From NCBI RefSeq assembly GCF_024347395.1, contig NZ_AP025472.1:496001-560000 (forward strand): a stretch of 64,000 bases of DNA, written 5' to 3'. This DNA is from Vibrio cortegadensis. GTDB taxonomy: Bacteria; Pseudomonadota; Gammaproteobacteria; Enterobacterales; Vibrionaceae. Position 1 is the first letter of the stretch. Each line of letters begins with the position of its first letter. Under the pieces are notes generated by a model that saw nothing but the letters and a program-made list of their open reading frames with translations, was not told the DNA's origin and searched no databases. The translations under genes were made by a program, and so were the position numbers. This document shows positions 8,726-17,442 of the stretch, piece after piece.

Positions 8726-10000
8726 CTAAGCAGATTCTTCAAGTGAAGGAAAAACACGGACCAATTTAATGCGATTCTCTTCGAGTTCAACGATTTCCAT
8801 TGGGTGGTTAGAGACCTGCACACTTAAGTGGCTTTCAGGAATATCTTCTAAATGTTCCAATATCAACCCGTTTAATGTTCTTGGTCCATCGGTAGGTAAT
8901 GTCCATTTTAGCCCTTTGTTGATATCTCGAATATTGGCACTACCTTCAATTAAGAAACTGCCATCATTCTGTGGCGTGATCTCTTCCGATAAACTAGGCG
9001 CAATGGATGTTGTAAACTCACCGACAATCTCTTCTAAAATATCTTCTAAAGTGATTAAGCCATTAATGTCACCATACTCGTCGACAATCAGACCAATTCG
9101 CTCTTTATTGCGTTGGAATTTTAGAATTTGGACATTCAGTGGTGTCGCTTCCGGAATGTAATACACCTCATCGGCTGCTCGTAATAACGTTTCTTTGTTG
9201 AATTCATTTTTTTCAAGCATCAGACGGTACGCTTCACGTAGGCGAAGCATACCCACCACTTCATCTATTTGGTCTCGGTATAGCACTATGCGACCATGAG
9301 GTGAGTGAGTGAGTTGCCTAACGATCGATTTCCAGTCATCGTTAATATCGATACCAGTAATCTCATTACGCGGCACCATAATGTCATTCACCGTGACATG
9401 CTCTAAATCTAAGATAGACACCAACATATCTTGGTGACGGCGTGGAATAAGATTCCCCGCTTCATTCACGACGGTTCTTAATTCTTCAGAGCTTAGGTGA
9501 TCTTTCGCGCCATGTTTAACTTTTATCCCAAGCACTCGGATAAAGCCGTTAGTAATAAAGTTGACTAAAATGACGAGGGGCGACAGAAGTTTCATTAAGA
9601 TGCCAAGCAGGATACTACTCGCATATGACACTTTTTCTGGATAAAGTGCTGCTAACGTTTTTGGTGTCACCTCAGCAAAAACGAGTACGACCATAGTCAA
9701 CGCACCAGTCGCAATGGCAACCCCAAGATCCCCATACAGCCTCATGCCAATGATCGTGGCAATCGCTGAGGCTAAAATATTGACAAGGTTGTTACCGATT
9801 AAGATTAGGCCAATAAGACGATCAGGTCGGCTCAATAGCTTTTCTACACGTTTCGCCCCTTTATGACCAGTACTGGCTAAATGCTTTAGGCGGTAACGAT
9901 TCAGAGACATCATCCCAGTTTCTGAACCTGAAAAATAACCTGAAATAACAATGAGACACGCGAGTAGCGCAAATAAGATACCCGTAGATATGTCGTCCAA
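8726..10000 (-). CDS. corB: CorB/YfjD-type DUF21-CBS membrane protein
   Basis: A 424-residue CNNM/CorB-type protein. The N-terminal DUF21 membrane domain has the signature YFSGSETGMMSLNRYRL (about 22-38) and further helices to about 150. A CBS pair follows (IMVPRNEITGIDINDDWKSI near 207; EYGDINGLITLEDILEEIVG near 318), then a CorC/HlyC domain. The family is implicated in Mg2+/Co2+ efflux. The whole sequence follows E. coli YfjD closely. The start is a TTG with AAGGA about 12 bases upstream, so the exact start is not firm. It is downstream of ypjD on the same strand, separated by a terminator-like hairpin. Confidence 0.85.
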   Translation of the reverse strand: MDDISTGILFALLACLIVISGYFSGSETGMMSLNRYRLKHLASTGHKGAKRVEKLLSRPDRLIGLILIGNNLVNILASAIATIIGMRLYGDLGVAIATGALTMVVLVFAEVTPKTLAALYPEKVSYASSILLGILMKLLSPLVILVNFITNGFIRVLGIKVKHGAKDHLSSEELRTVVNEAGNLIPRRHQDMLVSILDLEHVTVNDIMVPRNEITGIDINDDWKSIVRQLTHSPHGRIVLYRDQIDEVVGMLRLREAYRLMLEKNEFNKETLLRAADEVYYIPEATPLNVQILKFQRNKERIGLIVDEYGDINGLITLEDILEEIVGEFTTSIAPSLSEEITPQNDGSFLIEGSANIRDINKGLKWTLPTDGPRTLNGLILEHLEDIPESHLSVQVSNHPMEIVELEENRIKLVRVFPSLEESA

Positions 10001-10086
10001 AACTATTTTATTCCTTTTTATATAGCTGCTTAATTAATGACCGAAGATGGTCGTGATGTCAATTTTTTATGAATGTCGATTTTTTG

Positions 10087-10115
10087 ATAAAACAAAGGTG
10101 CAATCAATGCACCTT
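10087..10115 (-). terminator. Hairpin between ypjD and corB
   Basis: AAGGTGCA (10095-10102) and TGCACCTT (10108-10115) form an 8-bp stem. Read on the minus strand it is followed by TTGTTTT, consistent with a terminator for ypjD. Confidence 0.6.
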
Positions 10116-10144
10116 CATTCAATGATATTAGGCACCGTAATGCA

Positions 10145-10939
10145 CTAGTTTAAAATGATTTCTCGCACGAATCGGCTACCAAAATAGGCAAGAGTTAGCA
10201 AAGTGGCACCAGCAACGGCAAACCAAGTGACTTTCCTTCCGCGCCATCCTTTATGGTAGTGACCCCATAAAAGTACAGAGTAAATAATCCAAGCAATAAA
10301 AGAGAGAATACCTTTATGCGCTTTCCCTTGAGCAAACATATCTTGTACGAACACAAAACCAGTGATTAAGGTTCCGGTTAATAATGCTGTTCCAATTAAA
10401 ATGATCTTGAAAAGTTGCCTTTCAACCATCATTAAAGGGGGAAGGTTTGGATTAATAGACAGTGCTTTCTTATTTTTCAGTTTGTAATCTAACCAGGCTA
10501 ATTGAAGTGCATATAAAGCACCAATGGTTAGAGTTGAATAAGAAAATAGAGCAAAAGAGATATGAATCAGTAGTTTTGGATCATTTTCAAGGTGGGTAAC
10601 AAAGGTGCTTGGTAAAAATGTGGCGGCACTTAAATTGATAGCAGCAAAACTATAAACCACAGGTAATAAGAACCACAGGCGGGTTTTTAGCATGGCAGCA
10701 CTCATGACCACTGAGATAATAAAGCTTATCAAAGAGGCAACGTTGAGAATACTTAAGTTCTGTCCTGAGCCATTCAGAATCAGATCGCCGAGTAACCAAG
10801 CATGAAAAAGCAACGCCAAAGAAGCGCTAACTAATACCGTTTTTGCTCGGATCCCGGTTTGATGTGCAAGGCCCGGTACGATCATCGCGATTGCCATCAC
10901 GTAGAGAATCGCTGCAACTATAGCAATTAAGCTGTCCAT
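10145..10939 (-). CDS. ypjD: YpjD/CcsA-like inner-membrane protein
   Basis: A 264-residue protein of about eight membrane segments related to the cytochrome c assembly family (CcmC/HemX/CcsA). The conserved segment HISFALFSYSTLTIGALYALQLAWLDYKLK (about 125-155) and a C-terminal GHYHKGWRGRK are visible. It lies divergently upstream of ffh and next to corB, the same arrangement seen in E. coli and other gamma-proteobacteria. Its biochemical role is unsettled; a haem-handling role is only inferred from the family. Confidence 0.8.
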   Translation of the reverse strand: MDSLIAIVAAILYVMAIAMIVPGLAHQTGIRAKTVLVSASLALLFHAWLLGDLILNGSGQNLSILNVASLISFIISVVMSAAMLKTRLWFLLPVVYSFAAINLSAATFLPSTFVTHLENDPKLLIHISFALFSYSTLTIGALYALQLAWLDYKLKNKKALSINPNLPPLMMVERQLFKIILIGTALLTGTLITGFVFVQDMFAQGKAHKGILSFIAWIIYSVLLWGHYHKGWRGRKVTWFAVAGATLLTLAYFGSRFVREIILN

Positions 10940-11079
10940 GTTTCCTACAAAAATGATTGTCTAATGAAGGAATTATACCCTGCATCCGTCTATGGGGCTA
11001 TGGGCTAAACCAATAGAATTGATTCTGAGCAAGTTCTCAGTTCCTAACACTACTTAAAAAGAAGCCTTCAGCAACGGGT

Positions 11080-11107
11080 ATGACTCTTTTCATGGCTAAG
11101 GTATACT
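11080..11107 (+). promoter_or_regulatory. Candidate sigma-70 promoter for the ffh operon
   Basis: ATGACT (11080-11085) and TATACT (11102-11107) are separated by 16 bases and lie about 40 bases upstream of the chosen ffh ATG. The -10 is good, the -35 mediocre. Confidence 0.45.
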
Positions 11108-11145
11108 AAACGTAATACATCGCATTAATGAGCGAAGAGATAGAT

Positions 11146-12528
11146 ATGTTTGAGAATTTAACTGATCGATTATCGAAGACGCTGAAGAACATCAGCGGTA
11201 AAGGTCGACTGACCGAAGATAATATTAAAGAAACACTACGTGAAGTCCGCATGGCGCTTCTTGAGGCAGACGTTGCCCTTCCTGTTATTCGTGATTTCGT
11301 AAAGCGCGTAAAAGAGGGCGCGGTTGGAGTAGAGGTTTCTAAATCGCTCACTCCGGGTCAAGAGTTCATAAAAATAGTTCAGTCAGAGCTTGAAGCTGTG
11401 ATGGGCGAATCTAATGAAGCGTTAGATTTAGCCGCTCAGCCACCAGCCGTCATTTTAATGGCAGGCTTACAAGGTGCAGGTAAAACCACCAGTGTGGCTA
11501 AGCTGTCGAAGTTACTGACAGAAAGAGATAAGAAGAAAGTGCTTGTGGTTTCTGCCGATGTATATCGTCCGGCAGCGATCAAACAACTTGAAACACTTGC
11601 GGGTGAAGTGGGTGTTGATTTCTTCCCATCATCGGCAGATCAAAAACCATTGGTTATTGCTAATGCTGCTATTGATCATGCGAAGAAGAAATTCTATGAC
11701 GTACTAATTGTCGATACCGCAGGTCGCCTTGCTATCGATGAAGATATGATGTCAGAGATTCAAGATCTGCATACAGCCATCACTCCGGTAGAAACTCTAT
11801 TTGTTGTTGATGCAATGACCGGTCAAGATGCGGCAAACACCGCGAAAGCCTTTGGTGATGCTCTTCCTCTTACTGGTGTGATTCTGACTAAAGTCGATGG
11901 TGATGCGCGTGGTGGTGCTGCTTTATCGGTGCGTCATATCACAGGTAAACCGATTAAATTCTTAGGTGTCGGTGAAAAAACTGATGCTTTAGAACCATTC
12001 CACCCTGAGCGTGTTGCATCACGTATTCTTGGAATGGGTGACGTATTATCACTGATCGAAGACTTACAGCGTAATGTCGATACAGAAAAAGCTGAAAAGT
12101 TAGCGAAGAAGTTTAAAGAAAAGAAAGGCTTTGATTTAGAAGATTTCCGTGAACAGCTTGGTCAGATGCAAAATATGGGCGGCATGATGGGGATGATGGA
12201 TAAGCTCCCTGGAATGAGTAACCTGCCAGATAACATCAAAGATAAAGTTGATGACAAAATGTTTAAGCAGATGGAAGCGATCATTAGCTCTATGACAATG
12301 AAAGAGCGCCTGCACCCTGAATTGATCAAAGGATCGCGTAAAAAACGTATTGCGGCAGGTTCTGGTACTCAAGTGCAAGATGTTAACCGTCTACTTAAAC
12401 AGTTCACTCAAATGCAGAAAATGATGAAAAAAATGCAGAAGGGTGGAATGAAAGGAATGATGCGCAACATGCAAGGCATGATGGGCGGCATGGGAGGAAT
12501 GGGTGGTATGGGCGGCTTCGGAAGATAA
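11146..12528 (+). CDS. ffh: Signal recognition particle protein Ffh
   Basis: GTPase that binds signal sequences with 4.5S RNA and delivers ribosomes to FtsY. The order is N domain (1-90), G domain with P-loop GLQGAGKTT (107-115), DTAGRL near 190 and TKVDGDARGG near 250, then a methionine-rich M domain ending in repeated GGMGGMGG. The start is placed at this ATG, not at the one 18 bases upstream, because GAAGAGA lies 6 bases before it and the family begins MFENLTDRL; this gives 460 residues. It heads the conserved cluster with rpsP, rimM, trmD and rplS. Confidence 0.97.
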   Translation: MFENLTDRLSKTLKNISGKGRLTEDNIKETLREVRMALLEADVALPVIRDFVKRVKEGAVGVEVSKSLTPGQEFIKIVQSELEAVMGESNEALDLAAQPPAVILMAGLQGAGKTTSVAKLSKLLTERDKKKVLVVSADVYRPAAIKQLETLAGEVGVDFFPSSADQKPLVIANAAIDHAKKKFYDVLIVDTAGRLAIDEDMMSEIQDLHTAITPVETLFVVDAMTGQDAANTAKAFGDALPLTGVILTKVDGDARGGAALSVRHITGKPIKFLGVGEKTDALEPFHPERVASRILGMGDVLSLIEDLQRNVDTEKAEKLAKKFKEKKGFDLEDFREQLGQMQNMGGMMGMMDKLPGMSNLPDNIKDKVDDKMFKQMEAIISSMTMKERLHPELIKGSRKKRIAAGSGTQVQDVNRLLKQFTQMQKMMKKMQKGGMKGMMRNMQGMMGGMGGMGGMGGFGR

Positions 12529-12603
12529 TTCTGTCGCCTAATTTATCAATCTGTTAGCTCTGTCACAGAAAGTTTACGAACTCGATAGTGGCGAAAAAAT
12601 AAC

Positions 12604-12651
12604 TAAAGCCCTTGCATTGACTCTGAATAAGAGTAAAATTCCGGGGCTTTA
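12604..12651 (+). promoter_or_regulatory. Leader hairpin between ffh and rpsP
   Basis: TAAAGCCC (12604-12611) pairs with GGGCTTTA (12644-12651), and an inner ACTCT/AGAGT stem (12620-12634) stacks in the loop. There is no real T-tract after it (AATTTGG), so it is a leader structure or weak attenuator upstream of the ribosomal protein operon, not a clear terminator. Confidence 0.45.
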
Positions 12652-12734
12652 ATTTGGCACGAGACCCCAAGCTATTTCGTTAAGAAAATGGTTATTGGGG
12701 TTAATTTTATTTTTAAGAAAGCAAAGAGGACGAT

Positions 12735-12983
12735 ATGGTTACCATTCGTTTGGCACGTCACGGCGCGAAGAAGCGTCCATTTTATCAAATCGTAGTAGCG
12801 GACAGCCGTAATTCTGTAACTGGCCGTTTCATCGAGAAAGTAGGTTTCTTTAACCCTACTGCAACTGGCCAAGAAGAAGGCCTACGTTTAGATCTAGATC
12901 GCGTTAACCACTGGGTTGGTCAAGGTGCATCTCTATCTGACCGTGTTGCTAAGCTAGTTAAAGACGCTAAAAAAGCGGCTTAA
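12735..12983 (+). CDS. rpsP: 30S ribosomal protein S16
   Basis: Small-subunit protein binding 16S rRNA and needed for 30S assembly. The 82 residues start with the invariant MVTIRLARHGAKKRPFY and contain the family block GRFIEKVGFFNP near 31-42. SD AGAGGACGAT before ATG. It begins the rpsP-rimM-trmD-rplS group, which is co-transcribed in most gamma-proteobacteria. Codon use is biased toward common codons, as expected for high expression. Confidence 0.99.
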   Translation: MVTIRLARHGAKKRPFYQIVVADSRNSVTGRFIEKVGFFNPTATGQEEGLRLDLDRVNHWVGQGASLSDRVAKLVKDAKKAA

Positions 12984-13008
12984 TTCTTTATTTATAGAGA
13001 AATAGCTT

Positions 13009-13563
13009 ATGTCGATGAAGGATAAAGAATCAATGAGTGAGCAAAACGAAAGAATTGTGGTGGGTAAACTTGGGTCTACTTACGGCATTCGTGGCTGGCT
13101 TAAAGTATTCTCCTACACAGACAATGCTGAAAGTATTTTTGATTATGCTCCTTGGTATTTAAACCAAAAGGGCAAATGGGTTGAGTACAAAGTAGAAAGC
13201 TGGAAACGTCATGGTCAAGGCTATGTATGTAAACTAGCAGGGTTAGAAGTTCGTGAAGAAGCGCAACTGATGACTAATTTCGAAATTGCTATTGACCCAG
13301 CCTCATTACCAGAGTTGTCAGAAGAAGAATTCTACTGGCGTGAATTGTTTGGTATGCAAGTCGTAACCACTAAGGGATATTCTCTTGGTGAGGTCACTGA
13401 CCTATTAGAGACGGGCTCCAACGATGTTCTTGTAGTGAAAGCTAATCTTAAAGATGCTTTTGGCCAAAAGGAACGGTTAATCCCGTACCTTGAAGAGCAA
13501 GTGATCAAAAATGTTGATCGCGAAGCTCGCCGGATCGAAGTTGACTGGGATCCTGGTTTCTAA
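13009..13563 (+). CDS. rimM: Ribosome maturation factor RimM
   Basis: Assists late 30S assembly around the 16S rRNA 3' domain and binds S19. The 184-residue protein has the N-terminal RimM domain (VGKLGSTYGIRGWLKVFSYT, about 18-37) and a C-terminal PRC-barrel containing LIPYLEEQVIKNVD near 160. A second ATG in frame at residue 9 (MSEQNERIVVG) is an alternative start; there is no strong Shine-Dalgarno sequence to choose between them. It follows rpsP by 25 bases. Confidence 0.95.
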   Translation: MSMKDKESMSEQNERIVVGKLGSTYGIRGWLKVFSYTDNAESIFDYAPWYLNQKGKWVEYKVESWKRHGQGYVCKLAGLEVREEAQLMTNFEIAIDPASLPELSEEEFYWRELFGMQVVTTKGYSLGEVTDLLETGSNDVLVVKANLKDAFGQKERLIPYLEEQVIKNVDREARRIEVDWDPGF

Positions 13564-13593
13564 CTCCTTATAACGTATAGAGCGAGAGAACAC

Positions 13594-14352
13594 ATGTGGG
13601 TTGGCATTATTAGCCTATTTCCTGAAATGTTCCGTTCAGTTACCGACTTCGGAGTAACAGGTCAAGCGGTAAAAAAAGGTCTTTTGTCTATTGAGACTTG
13701 GAATCCTCGTGATTTCACTCATGACAAACATCGCACTGTTGATGACAGACCTTACGGTGGTGGTCCTGGCATGTTAATGATGGTTCAGCCTTTGCGCGAT
13801 GCTATCCAAACAGCTAAGAAATCATCTCCGGGAAAGACGAAAGTGATTTACCTTTCTCCTCAAGGTCGAAAACTCGACCAACAGGGAGTTGAAGAATTGG
13901 CAACAAGTGAGAACTTGCTTCTTATTTGTGGTCGATACGAAGGGGTAGATGAGCGCATTATTCAATCCGAAGTTGACGAAGAATGGTCAATTGGTGATTT
14001 TGTAATGACAGGGGGCGAACTGCCTGCCATGACGTTAATTGACTCTGTATCTCGGTTTATTCCAGGGGTATTAGGGGATTTTGCTTCAGCAGAAGAGGAT
14101 TCTTTTGCAAATGGTTTGTTAGATTGTCCACATTACACGCGTCCTGAAGTGTTGGATGGAGCAGAAGTACCAGTGGTACTGAAATCCGGAAATCACCAAG
14201 ACATTCGTCGCTGGCGATTGAAACAATCGTTAGGCCGTACTTGGCTTAGAAGACCAGAGCTTCTGGAAAACCTAGCTCTGACTGACGAACAGGAACAATT
14301 ACTGGCTGAATTCGTAAAAGAGCAACGTCTCTCAACGAAAAGCAAGCAGTAA
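13594..14352 (+). CDS. trmD: tRNA (guanine37-N1)-methyltransferase
   Basis: SAM-dependent SPOUT enzyme methylating G37 next to the anticodon, preventing +1 frameshifts. The deep trefoil-knot blocks are present: RPYGGGPGMLMM near 51, LLICGRYEGVDERI near 108 and SIGDFVMTGGELPAM near 131. Length 252 is typical. SD GAGAGA before ATG. It lies between rimM and rplS in the conserved operon. Confidence 0.98.
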   Translation: MWVGIISLFPEMFRSVTDFGVTGQAVKKGLLSIETWNPRDFTHDKHRTVDDRPYGGGPGMLMMVQPLRDAIQTAKKSSPGKTKVIYLSPQGRKLDQQGVEELATSENLLLICGRYEGVDERIIQSEVDEEWSIGDFVMTGGELPAMTLIDSVSRFIPGVLGDFASAEEDSFANGLLDCPHYTRPEVLDGAEVPVVLKSGNHQDIRRWRLKQSLGRTWLRRPELLENLALTDEQEQLLAEFVKEQRLSTKSKQ

Positions 14353-14393
14353 CCTATTAAATTTAGTATCAGTTTATTCTAGGGTATTTACAA

Positions 14394-14747
14394 ATGAGTA
14401 ATATCATCAACGCTCTTGAGCAAGAGCAAATGAAATCAGACCTTCCTAAATTCGCACCAGGTGATACTGTTGTAGTTAAGGTTAAGGTAAAAGAAGGTGA
14501 CCGTGAGCGTCTACAAGCGTTCGAAGGTGTTGTGATCGCTATTCGTAACCGTGGTCTACACTCTGCATTTACAGTTCGTAAAATCTCGAACGGTGAAGGC
14601 GTAGAGCGTACATTCCAAACTCACTCACCAATTGTTGACGGCATCGAAGTTAAACGCCGTGGTGCAGTACGTCGTGCCAAGTTGTACTACCTACGTGAGC
14701 GTTCTGGTAAGTCTGCTCGTATTAGAGAGAAACTTGCTAAGAAGTAA
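14394..14747 (+). CDS. rplS: 50S ribosomal protein L19
   Basis: Large-subunit protein located at the 30S-50S interface. The 117 residues include FAPGDTVVVKVKVKEGDRER (about 21-40), the signature AFEGVVIAIRNRGL, and VKRRGAVRRAKLYYLRERSGK. It is the last gene of the ffh-rpsP group and is followed at once by a strong terminator. Confidence 0.99.
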   Translation: MSNIINALEQEQMKSDLPKFAPGDTVVVKVKVKEGDRERLQAFEGVVIAIRNRGLHSAFTVRKISNGEGVERTFQTHSPIVDGIEVKRRGAVRRAKLYYLRERSGKSARIREKLAKK

Positions 14748-14768
14748 TTCTTTTTGCATTCTCATAAT

Positions 14769-14798
14769 AAAAGCGGAGCCTCATGGCTCCGCTTTTTT
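14769..14798 (+). terminator. Rho-independent terminator after rplS
   Basis: AAAAGCGGAGCC and GGCTCCGCTTTT form a 12-bp stem with loop TCAT, followed by more T residues. Confidence 0.95.
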
Positions 14799-14861
14799 GT
14801 TTCTGAATCATGGCATTTATTGGGTGATGCTAGCTAAATCGATAAGTTGCCATCCAGTGGA

Positions 14862-15059
14862 TTAATAAGGATCTTCAGACCAGCCATCAGAATCGGACAT
14901 ATCTGGTGCGCCTGGAATTGAATTTTCTTCGTCCGCCCACTCTCCAAAATCAATCATTTGACACTGTTTGCTACAGAAAGGACGATGAGGACTTTGCTCT
15001 CCCCATTCTACGTCAGCTTCACATTGGGGGCATTTTACGATGGTTGGTTTGTTCGACAT
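14862..15059 (-). CDS. yacG: DNA gyrase inhibitor / zinc protein YacG
   Basis: A 65-residue zinc-ribbon protein. The four zinc cysteines are Cys10 and Cys13 (KCPQC) and Cys29 and Cys33 (FCSKQC), followed by the family block DFGEWADEE. In E. coli YacG binds GyrB and inhibits gyrase. It sits after zapD and coaE on the minus strand, as in E. coli. RBS AGGAAGA is upstream of the ATG. Confidence 0.95.
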   Translation of the reverse strand: MSNKPTIVKCPQCEADVEWGEQSPHRPFCSKQCQMIDFGEWADEENSIPGAPDMSDSDGWSEDPY

Positions 15060-15093
15060 CTTTCTTCCTGATCTGAGAGTTTAGTATTTAACT

Positions 15094-15834
15094 CTAACTA
15101 CAAATTGCTAACTCAAATTCTACGTCTTGAGTGCCTGCTTGACCAGTTTCAAATGACATAAACTTAATCGCGAAACGGTTCTTGTGGCCAGAAATCATTG
15201 GATAGACACCATAATCGAGCGGAATAGACAGGCGCAGGATATTGGCTTCTTCAGCATCACTTTGGAAAAAACCACTACGAGCAATTTGCGGTTTAAAATG
15301 ACCAGTCTCACGGGTTAGCTTTAACCACAAGCTGAGCGCGTCGGAAAGAGGTCGCAATGTACTCGTCCAAAGCTTTGCGTCTCTGGTTTTTTTATCTAAA
15401 GGAAGGTGAAGCCAGTAATGCAGTGCCGGAAGATCAAAACAGCACGAACCACCCGGAAGGTTAAAGCGTTGGCGAATTGCACTGAGGAAGCGTTCTTCTT
15501 TTAGAGATTGCCCAAAGCGTTCAGCTGCCATCAAGTTGCGATGGATACTATCCACCTCTTTTAAAACGCTGAGTAACATTTCTTGATCAACACCATCGAC
15601 GTTTAACCAGCTTTTGTAAGTTTGACGCTGCTTCTCAATATCTTTTGCAAGCTCACTTTTCAGTTGGATTTGCTCAAATATTTCAAGCAGATCGAAAAGA
15701 GAACGGAAAAACAATTGGTACTGTTGACCATCCTCAAATGTAGAAGACAGGTGCAGTTGCCTGAGGAGAGATTCTACTCTCAGGTAAATACGAGTCTTTT
15801 CATTTAATGGGTGTTCAAATCTGTGGGTGGTCAT
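15094..15834 (-). CDS. zapD: Cell division protein ZapD
   Basis: FtsZ-binding protein that bundles protofilaments at the division ring. The 246 residues fit the family (YacF/DUF1342), with the start block RFEHPLNEKTRIYLRVE (5-21), GGSCCFDLPALHYWLHLP near 130 and the C-terminal ...DVEFELAIC. It lies between coaE and yacG, the conserved order. Confidence 0.95.
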   Translation of the reverse strand: MTTHRFEHPLNEKTRIYLRVESLLRQLHLSSTFEDGQQYQLFFRSLFDLLEIFEQIQLKSELAKDIEKQRQTYKSWLNVDGVDQEMLLSVLKEVDSIHRNLMAAERFGQSLKEERFLSAIRQRFNLPGGSCCFDLPALHYWLHLPLDKKTRDAKLWTSTLRPLSDALSLWLKLTRETGHFKPQIARSGFFQSDAEEANILRLSIPLDYGVYPMISGHKNRFAIKFMSFETGQAGTQDVEFELAICS

Positions 15835-15861
15835 CTAACTAAGCCTTAGGTCTGTTCCGTT

Positions 15862-16476
15862 CTATTTTGACTGATTTTCTCTACAAATAGCCAGATACTT
15901 TTGGTGTAATTCTGTGACTTGAGACAAAATTCCCCCGTTTTTCGTATCATTTTTAACCACGTCATCAGCGAATTGCAATCGTTGCTGCCTGGTCGCTTGT
16001 GATTTCAAGATAGATTCAGCTTGCTGGAGTGACACATTGTCTCTTGAAATGGTTCGCTCTAGCTGGGTCTGTTCACTTACATCGACCACTAGGATACGAT
16101 CTACCATTGACTGAAGCTTGTTTTCGATGAGCAGTGGAGCAACAAGTAATGCATAAGGGGAGGTGACTTGATTTAAATCCGCTAGCATCTTTTCGCGGAT
16201 CATGGGATGCAGCAATTCATTCAACCAAGCTTTATCATTGGGATCGGAAAAAATCCGTTCTCTTAATCTCGCTCGGTTTAATTCGCCATTATCGAAGAGA
16301 ACGTCGTAACCAAAATGTTGAGTGATCTTTTCAATACCAACAGTCCCGGGCTCAACAACTTGACGAGCGACGATATCCGCATCGACAACATCAATATTAA
16401 ATTGAGAGTGAAAAAGATTGGATACCGTTGTTTTACCGCTGGCGATCCCACCGGTTAAACCAATAATTAGAGCCAT
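15862..16476 (-). CDS. coaE: Dephospho-CoA kinase
   Basis: Catalyses the last step of coenzyme A synthesis, phosphorylating the 3'-hydroxyl of dephospho-CoA. The 204-residue protein starts with the P-loop GGIASGKTT (9-17) and has VDADIVARQVV near 31 and the lid block HPMIREKM near 90. pilD begins one base upstream on the same strand, so the two are probably co-transcribed. The pilBCD-coaE linkage is common in gamma-proteobacteria. Confidence 0.97.
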   Translation of the reverse strand: MALIIGLTGGIASGKTTVSNLFHSQFNIDVVDADIVARQVVEPGTVGIEKITQHFGYDVLFDNGELNRARLRERIFSDPNDKAWLNELLHPMIREKMLADLNQVTSPYALLVAPLLIENKLQSMVDRILVVDVSEQTQLERTISRDNVSLQQAESILKSQATRQQRLQFADDVVKNDTKNGGILSQVTELHQKYLAICRENQSK

Positions 16477-16477
16477 A

Positions 16478-17347
16478 TTAACCCCCTAAGATGGATGTGA
16501 GATACCAATCCATGATGTTACTGCCCCATAGCAAGCTGATCCAACCTGCGATGGCTAAATAAGGGCCAAACGGAAAAGCTTTGTCGATACCTTGCTTCTG
16601 CAGTCGAAGTTGGATTAGACCGAAAAATAGCCCGACTAGGGATGAGAGTAAAATAATGAGAGGAAGGTGCTGCCAGCCTAACCAAGCGCCAAGGGCTGCG
16701 AGAAGCTTAAAGTCACCATAACCCATCCCTTCCTTGCCTGTGAGCAGCTTAAACCCCCAGTAAACTGACCATAAGCAGAGGTAACCTGCCATCGCGCCTA
16801 TGATAGCGTCTTGCAGCGATACAGGGCTGATTTGAAAAACGGATAGAGCGATACCCGCCCACATGAGTGGCAGGGTTAGTTGGTCTGGAAGCAGCATAGT
16901 ATCAAGGTCAATAAACGTGGCTGCAATTAATACAAAAGTGAAAAACAGTAAAGCGACCGTAAAATAACTGAAACCAAAGTGACTAGCCACAGCAAAACTC
17001 ATTAACGCAGTAAGAGTTTCAACCGCAGGGTAACGAGCGCTAATTGGATTTTCACAGTGGTGGCATTTCCCTTTTAGGAATAACCAACTTATGACAGGTA
17101 TGTTGTCGATCAAACGTAATTGAGTTTTGCATTTCGGGCATGTCGAACGTGGAACACTTAAGTTAAATACGCCTTCAGGTTTCGGAAGATTATATTCAGG
17201 AAAGGATTCAGCACACTCTTGTTTCCATTCGCGCTCCATCATGAGAGGCAAGCGATGAATGACAACATTTAGAAAGCTACCAATGATTAAGCCAAAAATA
17301 GTTGCGAGAATAGGAAAAACCCACGGGTAGTACTCAAAAATTTCCAT
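16478..17347 (-). CDS. pilD: Prepilin peptidase / N-methyltransferase
   Basis: Inner-membrane aspartic protease that cleaves type IV prepilins and pseudopilins after glycine and N-methylates the new first residue. The 289 residues hold the cytoplasmic CxxC pairs (Cys70/73 and Cys95/98) and the two active-site aspartate regions: FIDLDTMLLPD (Asp147/149) and GMGYGDFK (Asp212). In Vibrio this peptidase also serves type II secretion. It is downstream of pilC with a 95-base gap. Confidence 0.96.
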   Translation of the reverse strand: MEIFEYYPWVFPILATIFGLIIGSFLNVVIHRLPLMMEREWKQECAESFPEYNLPKPEGVFNLSVPRSTCPKCKTQLRLIDNIPVISWLFLKGKCHHCENPISARYPAVETLTALMSFAVASHFGFSYFTVALLFFTFVLIAATFIDLDTMLLPDQLTLPLMWAGIALSVFQISPVSLQDAIIGAMAGYLCLWSVYWGFKLLTGKEGMGYGDFKLLAALGAWLGWQHLPLIILLSSLVGLFFGLIQLRLQKQGIDKAFPFGPYLAIAGWISLLWGSNIMDWYLTSILGG

Positions 17348-17442
17348 TTAGGATCTCAAATAGGGTGTTGTATAGGGTAAGCGTGTGGATGGGGCTAACG
17401 TATGTTCTTTTGTTCACGATTATTCATCCAAGTTGGTATATC